Origin: Crossaster papposus
Lineage: Eukaryota > Echinodermata > Asteroidea > Velatida > Solasteridae
DNA: 64,000 nt
NCBI GenBank assembly: GCA_037893245.1
Contig: JBAIAA010000434.1
Span: 1-64,000, forward strand
Direction: 5' to 3'
Shown here: in pieces, positions 14,221 through 27,500 of the stretch
Position numbering within the stretch: the stretch's first letter is position 1
Layout of the letters: each line of letters starts with the position of its first letter
The notes under the pieces: generated by a model
Seen by the model: the letters and a program-made list of their open reading frames with translations, nothing else
What the model was told of the DNA's origin: nothing
The model's database searches: none
Made by a program: the position numbers and the translations under genes

Positions 14221-17200
14221 AACTCGAGGGCTTGTTCCCACATCATGTGTTTATTTCTTATGCACACTTCTTTCCCTTTACATATTTCTTATGCACACTT
14301 CTTTCCCTTTACATATTTCTTATGCACACTTCTTTCCCTTTACATATTTCTGATGCACACTTCTTTCCCTTTACATATTTCTTAGGCACACTTCTTTCCC
14401 TTTACATATTTCTTATGCACACTTCTTTCCCTTTACATATTTCTTATGCACACTTCTTTCCCTTTACATATTTCTTATGCACACTTCTTTCCCTTTACAT
14501 ATTTCTTATGCACACTTCTTTCCCTTTACATATTTCTTATGCACACTTCTTTCCCTTTACATATTTCTTATGCACACTTCTTTCCCTTTACATATTTCTT
14601 ATGCACACTTCTTTCCCTTTACATATTTCTTATGCACACTTCTTTCCCTTTACATATTTCTTATGCACACTTCTTTCCCTTTACATATTTCTTATGCACA
14701 CTTCTTTCCCTTTACATATTTCTTATGCACACTTCTTTCCCTTTACATATTTCTGATGCACACTTCTTTCTCTTTACATATTTCTTATGCACACTTCTTT
14801 CCCTTTACATATTTCTTATGCACACTTCTTTCCCTTTACATATTTCTTATGCACACTTCTTTCCCTTTACATATTTCTTATGCACACTTCTTTCCCTTTA
14901 CATATTTCTTATGCACACTTCTTTCCCTTTACATATTTCTTATGCACACTTCTTTCTCTTTACATATTTCTTATGCACACTTCTTTCCCTTTACATATTT
15001 CTTATGCACACTTCTTTCCCTTTACATATTTCTTATGCACACTTCTTTCCCTTTACATATTTCTTATGCACACTTCTTTCCCTTTACATATTTAACTCGA
15101 GGGCTTGTTCCCACATCATGTGTTTATTTCTTATGCACACTTCTTTCCCTTTACATATTTCTTATGCACACTTCTTTCCCTTTACATATTTCTTATGCAC
15201 ACTTCTTTCCCTTTACATATTTCTTATGCACACTTCTTTCCCTTTACATATTTCTTATGCACACTTCTTTCCCTTTACATATTTCTTATGCACACTTCTT
15301 TTCCTTTACATATTTCTTATGCACACTTCTTTCCCTTTACATATTTCTTATGCACACTTCTTTCCCTTTACATATTTCTTATGCACACTTCTTTCCCTTT
15401 ACATATTTCTTATGCACACTTCTTTCCCTTTACATATTTCTTATGCACACTTCTTTCCCTTTACATATTTCTTATGCACACTTCTTTCCCTTTACATATT
15501 TCGTATGCACACTTCTTTCCCTTTACATATTTCTTATGCACACTTCTTTCCCTTTACATATTTCTTATGCACACTTCTTTCCCTTTACATATTTCTTATG
15601 CACACTTCTTTCCCTTTACATATTTTTTATGCACACTTCTTTCCCTTTACATATTTCTTATGCACACTTCTTTCCCTTTACATATTTCTTATGCACACTT
15701 CTTTCCCTTTACATATTTCTTATGCACACTTCTTTCCCTTTACATATTTCTTATGCACACTTCTTTCCCTTTACATATTTCTTATGCACACTTATTTCCC
15801 TTTACATATTTCTTATGCACACTTATTTCCCTTTACATATTTCTTATGCACACTTCTTTCCCTTTACATATTTCTTATGCACACTTCTTTCCCTTTACAT
15901 ATTTCTTATGCACACTTCTTTCCCTTTACATATTTCTTATGCACACTTCTTTCCCTTTACATATTTCTTATGCACACTTCTTTCCCTTTACATATTTAAC
16001 TCGAGGGCTTGTTCCCACATCATGTGTTTATTTCTTATGCACACTTCTTTCCCTTTACATATTTCGTATGCACACTTCTTTCCCTTTACATATTTCTTAT
16101 GCACACTTCTTTCCCTTTACATATTTCTGATGCACACTTCTTTCCCTTTACATATTTCTTATGCACACTTCTTTCCCTTTACATATTTATTATGCACACT
16201 TCTTTCCCTTTACATATTTCTTATGCACACTTCTTTCCCTTTACATATTTCTTATGCACACTTCTTTCCCTTTACATATTTCTTATGCACACTTCTTTCC
16301 CTTTACATATTTCTTATGCACACTTCTTTCCCTTTACATATTTCTTATGCACACTTCTTTCCCTTTACATATTTCTTATGCACACTTCTTTCCCTTTACA
16401 TATTTCTTATGCACACTTCTTTCCCTTTACATATTTCTTATGCACACTTCTTTCCCTTTACATATTTCTTATGCACACTTCTTTCCCTTTAGATATTTCT
16501 TATGCACACTTCTTTCCCTTTACATATTTCTTATGCACACTTCTTTCCCTTTACATATTTCTTATGCACACTTCTTTCCCTTTACATATTTCTTATGCAC
16601 ACTTCTTTCCCTTTACATATTTCTTATGCACACTTCTTTCCCTTTACATATTACTTATGCACATTTCTTTCTCTTTACATATTTCTTATGCACACTTCTT
16701 TCCCTTTACATATTTCTTATGCACACTTCTTTCCCTTTACATATTTCTTATGCACACTTCTTTCCCTTTACATATTTCTTATGCACACTTCTTTCCCTTT
16801 ACATATTTAACTCGAGGGCTTGTTTCCACATCATGTGTTTATTTCTTATGCACACTTCTTTCCCTTTACATATTTCTTATGCACACTTCTTTCCCTTTAC
16901 ATATTTCTTATGCACACTTCTTTCCCTTTACATATTTCTTATGCACACTTCTTTCCCTTTACATATTTCTTATGCACACTTCTTTCCCTTTACATATTTC
17001 TTATGCACACTTCTTTCCCTTTACATATTTCTTATGCACACTTCTTTCCCTTTACATATTTCTTATGCACACTTCTTTCCCTTTACATATTTCTTATGCA
17101 CACTTCTTTCCCTTTACATATTTCTTATGCACACTTCTTTCCCTTTACATATTTCTTATGCACACTTCTTTCCCTTTACATATTTCTTATGCACACTTCT

Positions 17201-17934
17201 TTCCCTTTACATATTTCTTATGCACACTTCTTTCCCTTTACATATTTCTGATGCACACTTCTTTCTCTTTACATATTTCTTATGCAAACTTCTTTCCCTT
17301 TACATATTTCTTATGCACACTTCTTTCCCTTTACATATTTCTTATGCACACTTCTTTCCCTTTACATATTTCTTATGCACACTTCTTTCCCTTTACATAT
17401 TTCTTATGCACACTTCTTTCCCTTTACATATTTCTTATGCACACTTCTTTCTCTTTACATATTTCTTATGCACACTTCTTTCCCTTTACATATTTCTTAT
17501 GCACACTTCTTTTCCTTTACATATTTCTTATGCACACTTCTTTCCCTTTACATATTTCTTATGCACACTTCTTTCCCTTTACATATTTAACTCGAGGGCT
17601 TGTTCCCACATCATGTGTTTATTTCTTATGCACACTTCTTTCCCTTTACATATTTCTTATGCACACTTCTTTCCCTTTACATATATCTTATGCACACTTC
17701 TTTCCCTTTACATATTTCTTATGCACACTTCTTTCCCTTTACATATTTCTTATGCACACTTCTTTCCCTTTACATATTTCTTATGCACACTTCTTTCCCT
17801 TTACATATTTCTTATGCACACTTCTTTCCCTTTACATATTTCTTATGCACACTTCTTTCCCTTTACATATTTCTTATGCACACTTCTTTCCCTTTACATA
17901 TTTCTTATGCACACTTCTTTCCCTTTACATATTT
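14221..17934 (+). repeat. Type-A spacer block with a ~2.5-kb repeated module end
   Basis: Spacers at 14221, 15094, 15998, 16809 and 17589, all type A (16809 variant), with 27, 28, 25, 24 and 10 units after them. TTTCTGATG occurs 131 bp after 14221 and 15998. The pair CTGATG followed 16 bp later by TTTCTCTTT, then a second TTTCTCTTT 186 bp on, then a spacer 137 bp further, occurs before both 15094 and 17589 (offset 2,495 bp); the 137-bp marker also precedes the spacer at 19867. Private changes include CTTAGGCAC near 14385, TTACTTATG near 16653 and ATGCAAAC near 17287. Confidence 0.88.
16809..16844 (+). repeat. Type-A spacer with private C-to-T change
   Basis: It reads TGTTTCCACATC where the other 36 type-A spacers read TGTTCCCACATC. 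XhoI hexamer intact. Apart from the lost XhoI site at 22145 and the type C transition, this is the only substitution I see inside any spacer. Confidence 0.93.
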
Positions 17935-20900
17935 AACTCGAGGGCTTGTCCCGACATCATGTGTTTATTTCTTATGCACACTTCTTTCCCTTTACATATT
18001 TCTTATGCACACTTCTTTCCCTTTACATATTTCTTATGCACACTTCTTTCCCTTTACATATTTCTTATGCACACTTCTTTCCCTTTACATATTTCTTATG
18101 CACACTTCTTTCCCTTTACATATTTCTTATGCACACTTCTTTCCCTTTACATATTTCTTATGCACACTTCTTTCCCTTTACATATTTCTTATGCACACTT
18201 CTTTCCCTTTACATATTTATTATGCACACTTCTTTCCCTTTACATATTTCTTATGCACACTTCTTTCCCTTTACATATGTCTTATGCACACTTCTTTCCC
18301 TTTACATATTTCTTATGCACACTTCTTTCCCTTTACATATTTCTTATGCACACTTCTTTCCCTTTACATATTTCTTATGCACACTTCTTTCCCTTTACAT
18401 ATTTCTTATGCACACTTCTTTCCCTTTACATATTTCTTATGCACACTTCTTTCCCTTTACATATTTCTTATGCACACTTCTTTCCCTTTACATATTTCGT
18501 ATGCACACTTCTTTCCCTTTACATATTTCTTATGCACACTTCTTTCCCTTTACATGTTTCTTATGCACACTTCTTTCCCTTTACATATTTCTTATGCACA
18601 CTTCTTTCCCTTTACATATTTTTTATGCACACTTCTTTCCCTTTACATATTTCTTATGCACACTTCTTTCCCTTTACATATTTCTTATTCACACTTCTTT
18701 CCCTTTACATATTTCTTATCCACACTTCTTTCCCTTTACATATTTCTTATGCACACTTCTTTCCCTTTACATATTTCTTATGCACACTTCTTTCCCTTTA
18801 CATATTTCTTATGCACACTTCTTTCCCTTTACATATTTCTTATGCACACTTCTTTCCCTTTACATATTTCTTATGCACACTTCTTTCCCTTTACATATTT
18901 CTTATGCACACTTCTTTCCCTTTACATATTTCTTATGCACACTTCTTTCCCTTTACATATTTATTATGCACACTTCTTTCCCTTTACATATTTAACTCGA
19001 GGGCTTGTTCCCACATCATGTGTTTATTTCTTATGCACACTTCTTTCCCTTTACATATTTCTTATGCACACTTCTTTCCCTTTACATATTTCTTATGCAC
19101 ACTTCTTTCCCTTTACATATTTCTGATGCACACTTCTTTCCCTTTACATATTTCTTATGCACACTTCTTTCCCTTTACATATTTCTTATGCACACTTCTT
19201 TCCCTTTACATATTTATTATGCACACTTCTTTCCCTTTACATATTTATTATGCACACTTCTTTCCCTTTACATATTTCTTATGCACACTTCTTTCCCTTT
19301 ACATATTTCTTATGCACACTTCTTTCCCTTTACATATTTCTTATGCACACTTCTTTCCCTTTACATATTTCTTATGCACACTTCTTTCCCTTTACATATT
19401 TCTTATGCACACTTCTTTCCCTTTACATATTTCTTATGCACACTTCTTTCCCTTTACATATTTCTTATGCACACTTCTTTCCCTTTACATATTTCTTATG
19501 CACACTTCTTTCCCTTTACATATTTCTGATGCACACTTCTTTCCCTTTACATATTTCTTATGCACACTTCTTTCCCTTTACATATTTCTGATGCACACTT
19601 CTTTCCCTTTACATATTTCTTATGCACACTTCTTTCCCTTTACATATTTCTTATGCACACTTCTTTCCCTTTACATATTTCTTATGCACACTTCTTTCCC
19701 TTTACATATTTCTTATGCACACTTCTTTCTCTTTACATATTTCTTATGCACACTTCTTTCCCTTTACATATTTCTTATGCACACTTCTTTCCCTTTACAT
19801 ATTTCTTATGCACACTTCTTTCCCTTTACATATTTCTTATGCACACTTCTTTCCCTTTACATATTTAACTCGAGGGCTTGTTCCCACATCATGTGTTTAT
19901 TTCTTATGCACACTTCTTTCCCTTTACATATTTCTTATGCACACTTCTTTCCCTTTACATATTTCTTATGCACACTTCTTTCCCTTTACATATTTCGTAT
20001 GCACACTTCTTTCCCTTTACATATTTCTTATGCACACTTCTTTCCCTTTACATATTTCTTATGCACACTTCTTTCCCTTTACATATTTATTATGCACACT
20101 TCTTTCCCTTTACATATTTATTATGCACACTTCTTTCCCTTTACATATTTCTTATGCACACTTCTTTCCCTTTACATATGTCTTATGCACACTTCTTTCC
20201 CTTTACATATTTCTTATGCACACTTCTTTCCCTTTACATATTTCTTATGCACACTTCTTTCCCTTTACATATTTCTTATGCACACTTCTTTCCCTTTACA
20301 TATTTCTTATGCACACTTCTTTCCCTTTACATATTTCTTATGCACACTTCTTTCCCTTTACATATTTCTTATGCACACTTCTTTCCCTTTACATATTTCG
20401 TATGCACACTTCTTTCCCTTTACATATTTCTTATGCACACTTCTTTCCCTTTACATATTTCTTATGCACACTTCTTTCCCTTTACATATTTCTTATGCAC
20501 ACTTCTTTCCCTTTACATATTTTTTATGCACACTTCTTTCCCTTTACATATTTCTTATGCACACTTCTTTCCCTTTACATATTTCTTATGCACACTTCTT
20601 TCCCTTTACATATTTCTTATGCACACTTCTTTCCCTTTACATATTTCTTATGCACACTTCTTTCCCTTTACATATTTCTTATGCACACTTCTTTCCCTTT
20701 ACATATTTCTTATGCACACTTCTTTCCCTTTACATATTTCTTATGCACACTTCTTTCCCTTTACATATTTCTTATGCACACTTCTTTCCCTTTACATATT
20801 TCTTATGCACACTTCTTTCCCTTTACATATTTCTTATGCACACTTCTTTCCCTTTACATATTTCTTATGCACACTTCTTTCCCTTTACATATTTAACTCG

Positions 20901-21767
20901 AGGGCTTGTTCCCACATCATGTGTTTATTTCTTATGCACACTTCTTTCCCTTTACATATTTCTTATGCACACTTCTTTCCCTTTACATATTTCTTATGCA
21001 CACTTCTTTCCCTTTACATATTTCTGATGCACACTTCTTTCCCTTTACATATTTCTTATGCACACTTCTTTCCCTTTACATATTTCTTATGCACACTTCT
21101 TTCCCTTTACATATTTATTATGCACACTTCTTTCCCTTTACATATATATTATGCACACTTCTTTCCCTTTACATATTTCTTATGCACACTTCTTTCCCTT
21201 TACATATTTCTTATGCACACTTCTTTACCTTTACATATTTCTTATGCACACTTCTTTCCCTTTACATATTTCTTATGCACACTTCTTTCCCTTTCCATAT
21301 TTCTTATGCACACTTCTTTCCCTTTACATATTTCTTATGCACACTTCTTTCCCTTTACATATTTCTTATGCACACTTCTTTCCCTTTACATATTTCTTAT
21401 GCACACTTCTTTCCCTTTACATATTTCTGATGCACACTTCTTTCCCTTTACATATTTCTTATGCACACTTCTTTCCCTTTACATATTTCTTATGCACACT
21501 TCTTTCCCTTTACATATTTCTTATGCACACTTCTTTCCCTTTACATATTTCTTATGCACACTTCTTTCCCTTTACATATTTCTTATGCACACTTCTTTCC
21601 CTTTACATATTTCTTATGCACACTTCTTTCCCTTTACATATTTCTTATGCACACTTCTTTCCCTTTACATATTTCTTATGCACACTTCTTTCCCTTTACA
21701 TATTTCTTATGCACACTTCTTTCCCTTTACATATTTCTTATGCACACTTCTTTCCCTTTACATATTT
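17935..21767 (+). repeat. Tandem higher-order repeat of about 1.9 kb, two copies
   Basis: Spacers: 17935 B (33 units), 18994 A (27), 19867 A (32), 20895 A (27). In the first copy ACATATGTC, TCGTATG and TTTTTTATG lie 344, 564 and 687 bp after 17935. In the second they lie 313, 533 and 656 bp after 19867, uniformly 31 bp less, so one unit was gained or lost upstream of all three. CTGATG lies 131 bp after both 18994 and 20895. Copy lengths are 1,932 and 1,901 bp. The homologous copies start with different spacer haplotypes (B versus A). Confidence 0.9.
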
Positions 21768-24541
21768 AACTCGAGGGCTTGTTCCCACATCATGTGTTTA
21801 TTTCTTATGCACACTTCTTTCCCTTTACATATTTCTTATGCACACTTCTTTCCCTTTACATATTTCTTATGCACACTTCTTTCCCTTTACATATTTCTTA
21901 TGCACACTTCTTTCCCTTTACATATTTGTTATGCACACTTCTTTCCCTTTACATATTTCTTATGCACACTTCTTTCCCTTTACATATTTCTTATGCACAC
22001 TTCTTTCCCTTTACATATTTCTTATGCACACTTCTTTCCCTTTACATATTTCTTATGCACACTTCTTTCCCTTTACATATTTCTTATGCACACTTCTTTC
22101 CCTTTACATATTTCTTATGCACACTTCTTTCCCTTTACATATTTAACTCGATGGCTTGTCCCGACATCATGTGTTTATTTCTTATGCACACTTCTTTCCC
22201 TTTACATATTTCTTATGCACACTTCTTTCCCTTTACATATTTCTTATGCACACTTCTTTCCCTTTACATATTTCTTATGCACACTTCTTTCCCTTTACAT
22301 ATTTCTTATGCACACTTCTTTCCCTTTACATATTTCTTATGCACACTTCTATCCCTTTACATATTTCTTATGCACACTTCTTTCCCTTTACATATTTCTT
22401 ATGCACACTTCTTTCCCTTTACATATTTCTTATGCACACTTCTTTCCCTTTACATATTTCTTATGCACACTTCTTTCCCTTTACATATTTCTTATGCACA
22501 CTTCTTTCCCTTTACATATTTCTTATGCACACTTCTTTCCCTTTACATATTTCTTATGCACACTTCTTTCCCTTTACATATTTCTTATGCACACTTCTTT
22601 CCCTTTACATATTTCTTATGCACACTTCTTTCCCTTTACATATTTCTTATGCACACTTCTTTCCCTTTACATATTTCTTATGCACACTTCTTTCCCTTTA
22701 CATATTTCTTATGCACACTTCTTTCCCTTTACATATTTCTTATGCACACTTCTTTCCCTTTACATATTTTTTATGCACATTTCTTTCCCTTTACATATTT
22801 ATTATGCACACTTCTTTCCCTTTACATATTTCTTATGCACACTTCTTTCCCTTTACATATTTCTTATGCACACTTCTTTCCCTTTACATATTTCTTATGC
22901 ACACTTCTTTCCCTTTACATATTTGTTATGCACACTTCTTTCCCTTTACATATTTGTTATGCACACTTCTTTCCCTTTACATATTTCTTATGCACACTTC
23001 TTTCCCTTTACATATTTCTTATGCACACTTCTTTCCCTTTACATATTTCTTATGCACACTTCTTTCCCTTTACATATTTCTTATGCACACTTCTTTCCCT
23101 TTACATATTTCTTATGCACACTTCTTTCCCTTTACATATTTCTTATGCACACTTCTTTCCCTTTACATATTTCTTATGCACACTTCTTTCCCTTTACATA
23201 TTTCTTATGCACACTTCTTTCCCTTTACATATTTCTTATGCACACTTCTTTCCCTTTACATATTTCTTATGCACACTTCTTTCCCTTTACATATTTCTTA
23301 TGCACACTTCTTTCCCTTTACATATTTATTATGCACACTTCTTTCCCTTTACATATTTCTTATGCACACTTCTTTCCCTTTACATATTTCTTATGCACAC
23401 TTCTTTCCCTTTACATATTTCTTATGCACACTTCTTTCCCTTTACATATTTCTTATGCACACTTCTTTCCCTTTACATATTTCGTATGCACACTTCTTTC
23501 CCTTTACATATTTCTTATGCACACTTCTTTCCCTTTACATATTTCTTATGCACACTTCTTTCCCTTTACATATTTCTTATGCACACTTCTTTCCCTTTAC
23601 ATATTTCTTATGCACACTTCTTTCCCTTTACATATTTCGTATGCACACTTCTTTCCCTTTACATATTTCTTATGCACACTTCTTTCCCTTTACATATTTC
23701 TTATGCACACTTCTTTCCCTTTACATATTTCTTATGCACACTTCTTTCCCTTTACATATTTCTTATGCACACTTCTTTCCCTTTACATATTTCTTATGCA
23801 CACTTCTTTCCCTTTACATATTTCTTATGCACACTTCTTTCCCTTTACATATTTAACTCGAGGGCTTGTTCCCACATCATGTGTTTATTTCTTATGCACA
23901 CTTCTTTCCCTTTACATATTTCTTATGCACACTTCTTTCCCTTTACATATTTCTTATGCACACTTCTTTCCCTTTACATATTTCTTATGCACACTTCTTT
24001 CCCTTTACATATTTCTTATGCACACTTCTTTCCCTTTACATATTTCTTATGCACACTTCTTTCCCTTTACATATTTCTTATGCACACTTCTTTCCCTTTA
24101 CATATTTCTTATGCACACTTCTTTCCCTTTACATATTTCTTATGCACACTTCTTTCCCTTTACATATTTCTTATGAACACTTCTTTCCCTTTACATATTT
24201 CTTATGCACACTTCTTTCCCTTTACATATTTCTTATGCACACTTCTTTCCCTTTACATATTTCTTATGCACACTTCTTTCCCTTTACATATTTCTTATGC
24301 ACACTTCTTTCCCTTTACATATTTCTTATGCACACTTCTTTCCCTTTACATATTTCTTATGCACACTTCTTTCTCTTTACATATTTCTTATGCACACTTC
24401 TTTCCCTTTACATATTTCTTATGCACACTTCTTTCCCTTTACATATTTCTTATGCACACTTCTTTCCCTTTACATATTTCTTATGCACAATTCTTTCCCT
24501 TTACATATTTCTTATGCACACTTCTTTCCCTTTACATATTT
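21768..24541 (+). repeat. Block A-11-B-54-A-21
   Basis: Spacers at 21768 (A), 22145 (B variant) and 23855 (A). The 54-unit interval after 22145 has CTTCTATCCC 206 bp after the spacer, a marker shared with many later type-B spacers, then TTTTTTATGCACATTTC near 22770, ATTTGTTATG near 22925 and 22956 and TCGTATG near 23485 and 23640. The last interval carries ATGAACAC near 24175 and CACAATTC near 24490. I see no unique sequence. Confidence 0.88.
22145..22180 (+). repeat. Type-B spacer with destroyed XhoI hexamer
   Basis: Reads CTCGATGGC instead of CTCGAGGGC (G to T). It is the only one of 76 spacers lacking CTCGAG; the CpG itself is retained. The type-B diagnostic TCCCGACATC is intact. Confidence 0.94.
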
Positions 24542-27500
24542 AACTCGAGGGCTTGTCCCGACATCATGTGTTTATTTCTTATGCACACTTCTTTCCCTTT
24601 ACATATTTCTTATGCACACTTCTTTCCCTTTACATATTTCTTATGCACACTTCTTTCCCTTTACATATTTCTTATGCACACTTCTTTCCCTTTACATATT
24701 TCTTATGCACACTTCTTTCCCTTTACATATTTCTTATGCACACTTCTTTCCCTTTACATATTTCCTATGCACACTTCTTTCCCTTTACATATTTAACTCG
24801 AGGGCTTGTCCCGACATCATGTGTTTATTTCTTATGCACACTTCTTTCCCTTTACATATTTCTTATGCACACTTCTTTCCCTTTACATATTTCTTATGCA
24901 CACTTCTTTCCCTTTACCTATTTCTTATGCACACTTCTTTCCCTTTACATATTTCTTATGCACACTTCTTTCCCTTTACATATTTCTTATGCACACTTCT
25001 TTCCCTTTACATATTTCTTATGCACACTTCTTTCCCTTTACATATTTCTTATGCACACTTCTTTCCCTTTACATATTTCTTATGCACACTTCTTTCCCTT
25101 TAGATATTTCTTATGCACACTTCTTTCCCTTTACATATTTCTTATGCACACTTCTTTCCCTTTACATATTTCTTATGCACACTTCTTTCCCTTTACATAT
25201 TTCTTATGCACACTCTTTCCCTTTACATATTTCTTATGCACACTTCTTTCCCTTTACATATTTCTTATGCACACTTCTTTCCCTTTACATATTTCTTATG
25301 CACACTTCTTTCCCTTTACATATTTCTTATGCACACTTCTTTCCCTTTACATATTTCTTATGCACACTTCTTTCCCTTTACATATTTCTTATGCACACTT
25401 CTTTCCCTTTACATATTTCTTATGCACACTTCTTTCCCTTTACATATTTCTTATGCACACTTCTTTCCCTTTACATATTTCTTATGCACACTTCTTTCCC
25501 TTTACATATTTCTTATGCACACTTCTTTCCCTTTACATATTTCTTATGCACACTTCTTTCCCTTTACATATTTCTTATGCACACTTCTTCCCCTTTACAT
25601 ATTTAACTCGAGGGCTTGTTCCCACATCATGTGTTTATTTCTTATGCACACTTCTTTCCCTTTACATATTTCTTATGCACACTTCTTTCCCTTTACATAT
25701 TTCTTATGCACACTTCTTTCCCTTTACATATTTCTTATGCACACTTCTTTCCCTTTACATATTTCTTATGCACACTTCTTTCCCTTTACATATTTCTTAT
25801 GCACACTTCTTTCCCTTTACATATTTCTTATGCACACTTCTTTCCCTTTACATATTTCTTATGCACACTTCTTTCCCTTTACATATTTCTTATGCACACT
25901 TCTTTCCCTTTACATATTTCTTATGCACACTTCTTTCCCTTTACATATTTCTTATGCACACTTCTTTCCCTTTACATATTTCTTATGCACACTTCTTTCC
26001 CTTTACATATTTCTTATGCACACTTCTTTCCCTTTACATATTTAACTCGAGGGCTTGTCCCGACATCATGTGTTTATTTCTTATGCACACTTCTTTCCCT
26101 TTACATATTTCTTATGCACACTTCTTTCCCTTTACATATTTCTTATGCACACTTCTTTCCCTTTACATATTTCTTATGCACACTTCTTTCCCTTTACATA
26201 TTTCTTATGCTCACTTCTTTCCCTTTACATATTTCTATGCACACTTCTTTCCCTTTACATATTTCTTATGCACACTTCTTTCCCTTTACATATTTCTTAT
26301 GCACACTTCTTTCCCTTTACATATTTCTTATGCACACTTCTTTCCCTTTACATATTTCTTATGCACACTTCTTTCCCTTTACATATTTCTTATGCACACT
26401 TCTTTCCCTTTACATATTTCGTATGCACACTTCTTTCCCTTTACATATTTCTTATGCACACTTCTTTCCATTTACATATGTCTTATGCACACTTCTTTCC
26501 CTTTACATATTTCTTATGCACACTTCTTTCCCTTTACATATTTCTTATGCACACTTCTTTCCATTTACATATTTCTTATGCACACTTCTTTCCCTTTACA
26601 TATTTCTTATGCACACTTCTTTCCCTTTACATATTTCTTATGCACACTTCTTTCCCTTTACATATTTCTTATGCACACTTCTTTCCCTTTACATATTTCT
26701 TATGCACACTTCTTTCCCTTTACATATTTCTTATGCACACTTCTTTCCCTTTACATATTTCTTATGCACACTTCTTTCCCTTTACATATTTCTTATGCAC
26801 ACTTCTTTCCCTTTACATATTTCTTATGCACACTTCTTTCCCTTTACATATTTCTTATGCACACTTCTTTCCCTTTACATATTTCTTATGCACACTTCTT
26901 TCCCTTTACATATTTCTTATGCACACTTCTTTCCCTTTACATATTTCTTATGCACACTTCTTTCCCTTTACATATTTCTTATGCACACTTCTTTCCCTTT
27001 ACATATTTCTTATGCACACTTCTTTCCCTTTACATATTTCTTATGCACACTTCTTCCCCTTTACATATTTAACTCGAGGGCTTGTTCCCACATCATGTGT
27101 TTATTTCTTATGCACACTTCTTTCCCTTTACATATTTCTTATGCACACTTCTTTCCCTTTACATATTTCTTATGCACACTTCTTTCCCTTTACATATTTC
27201 TTATGCACACTTCTTTCCCTTTACATATTTCTTATGCACACTTCTTTCCCTTTACATATTTCTTATGCACACTTCTTTCCCTTTACATATTTCTTATGCA
27301 CACTTCTTTCCCTTTACATATTTCTTATGCACACTTCTTTCCCTTTACATATTTCTTATGCACACTTCTTTCCCTGTACATATTTCTTATGCACACTTCT
27401 TTCCCTTTACATATTTCTTATGCACACTTCTTTCCCTTTACATATTTCTTATGCACACTTCTTTCCCTTTACATATTTCTTATGCACACTTCTTTCCCTT

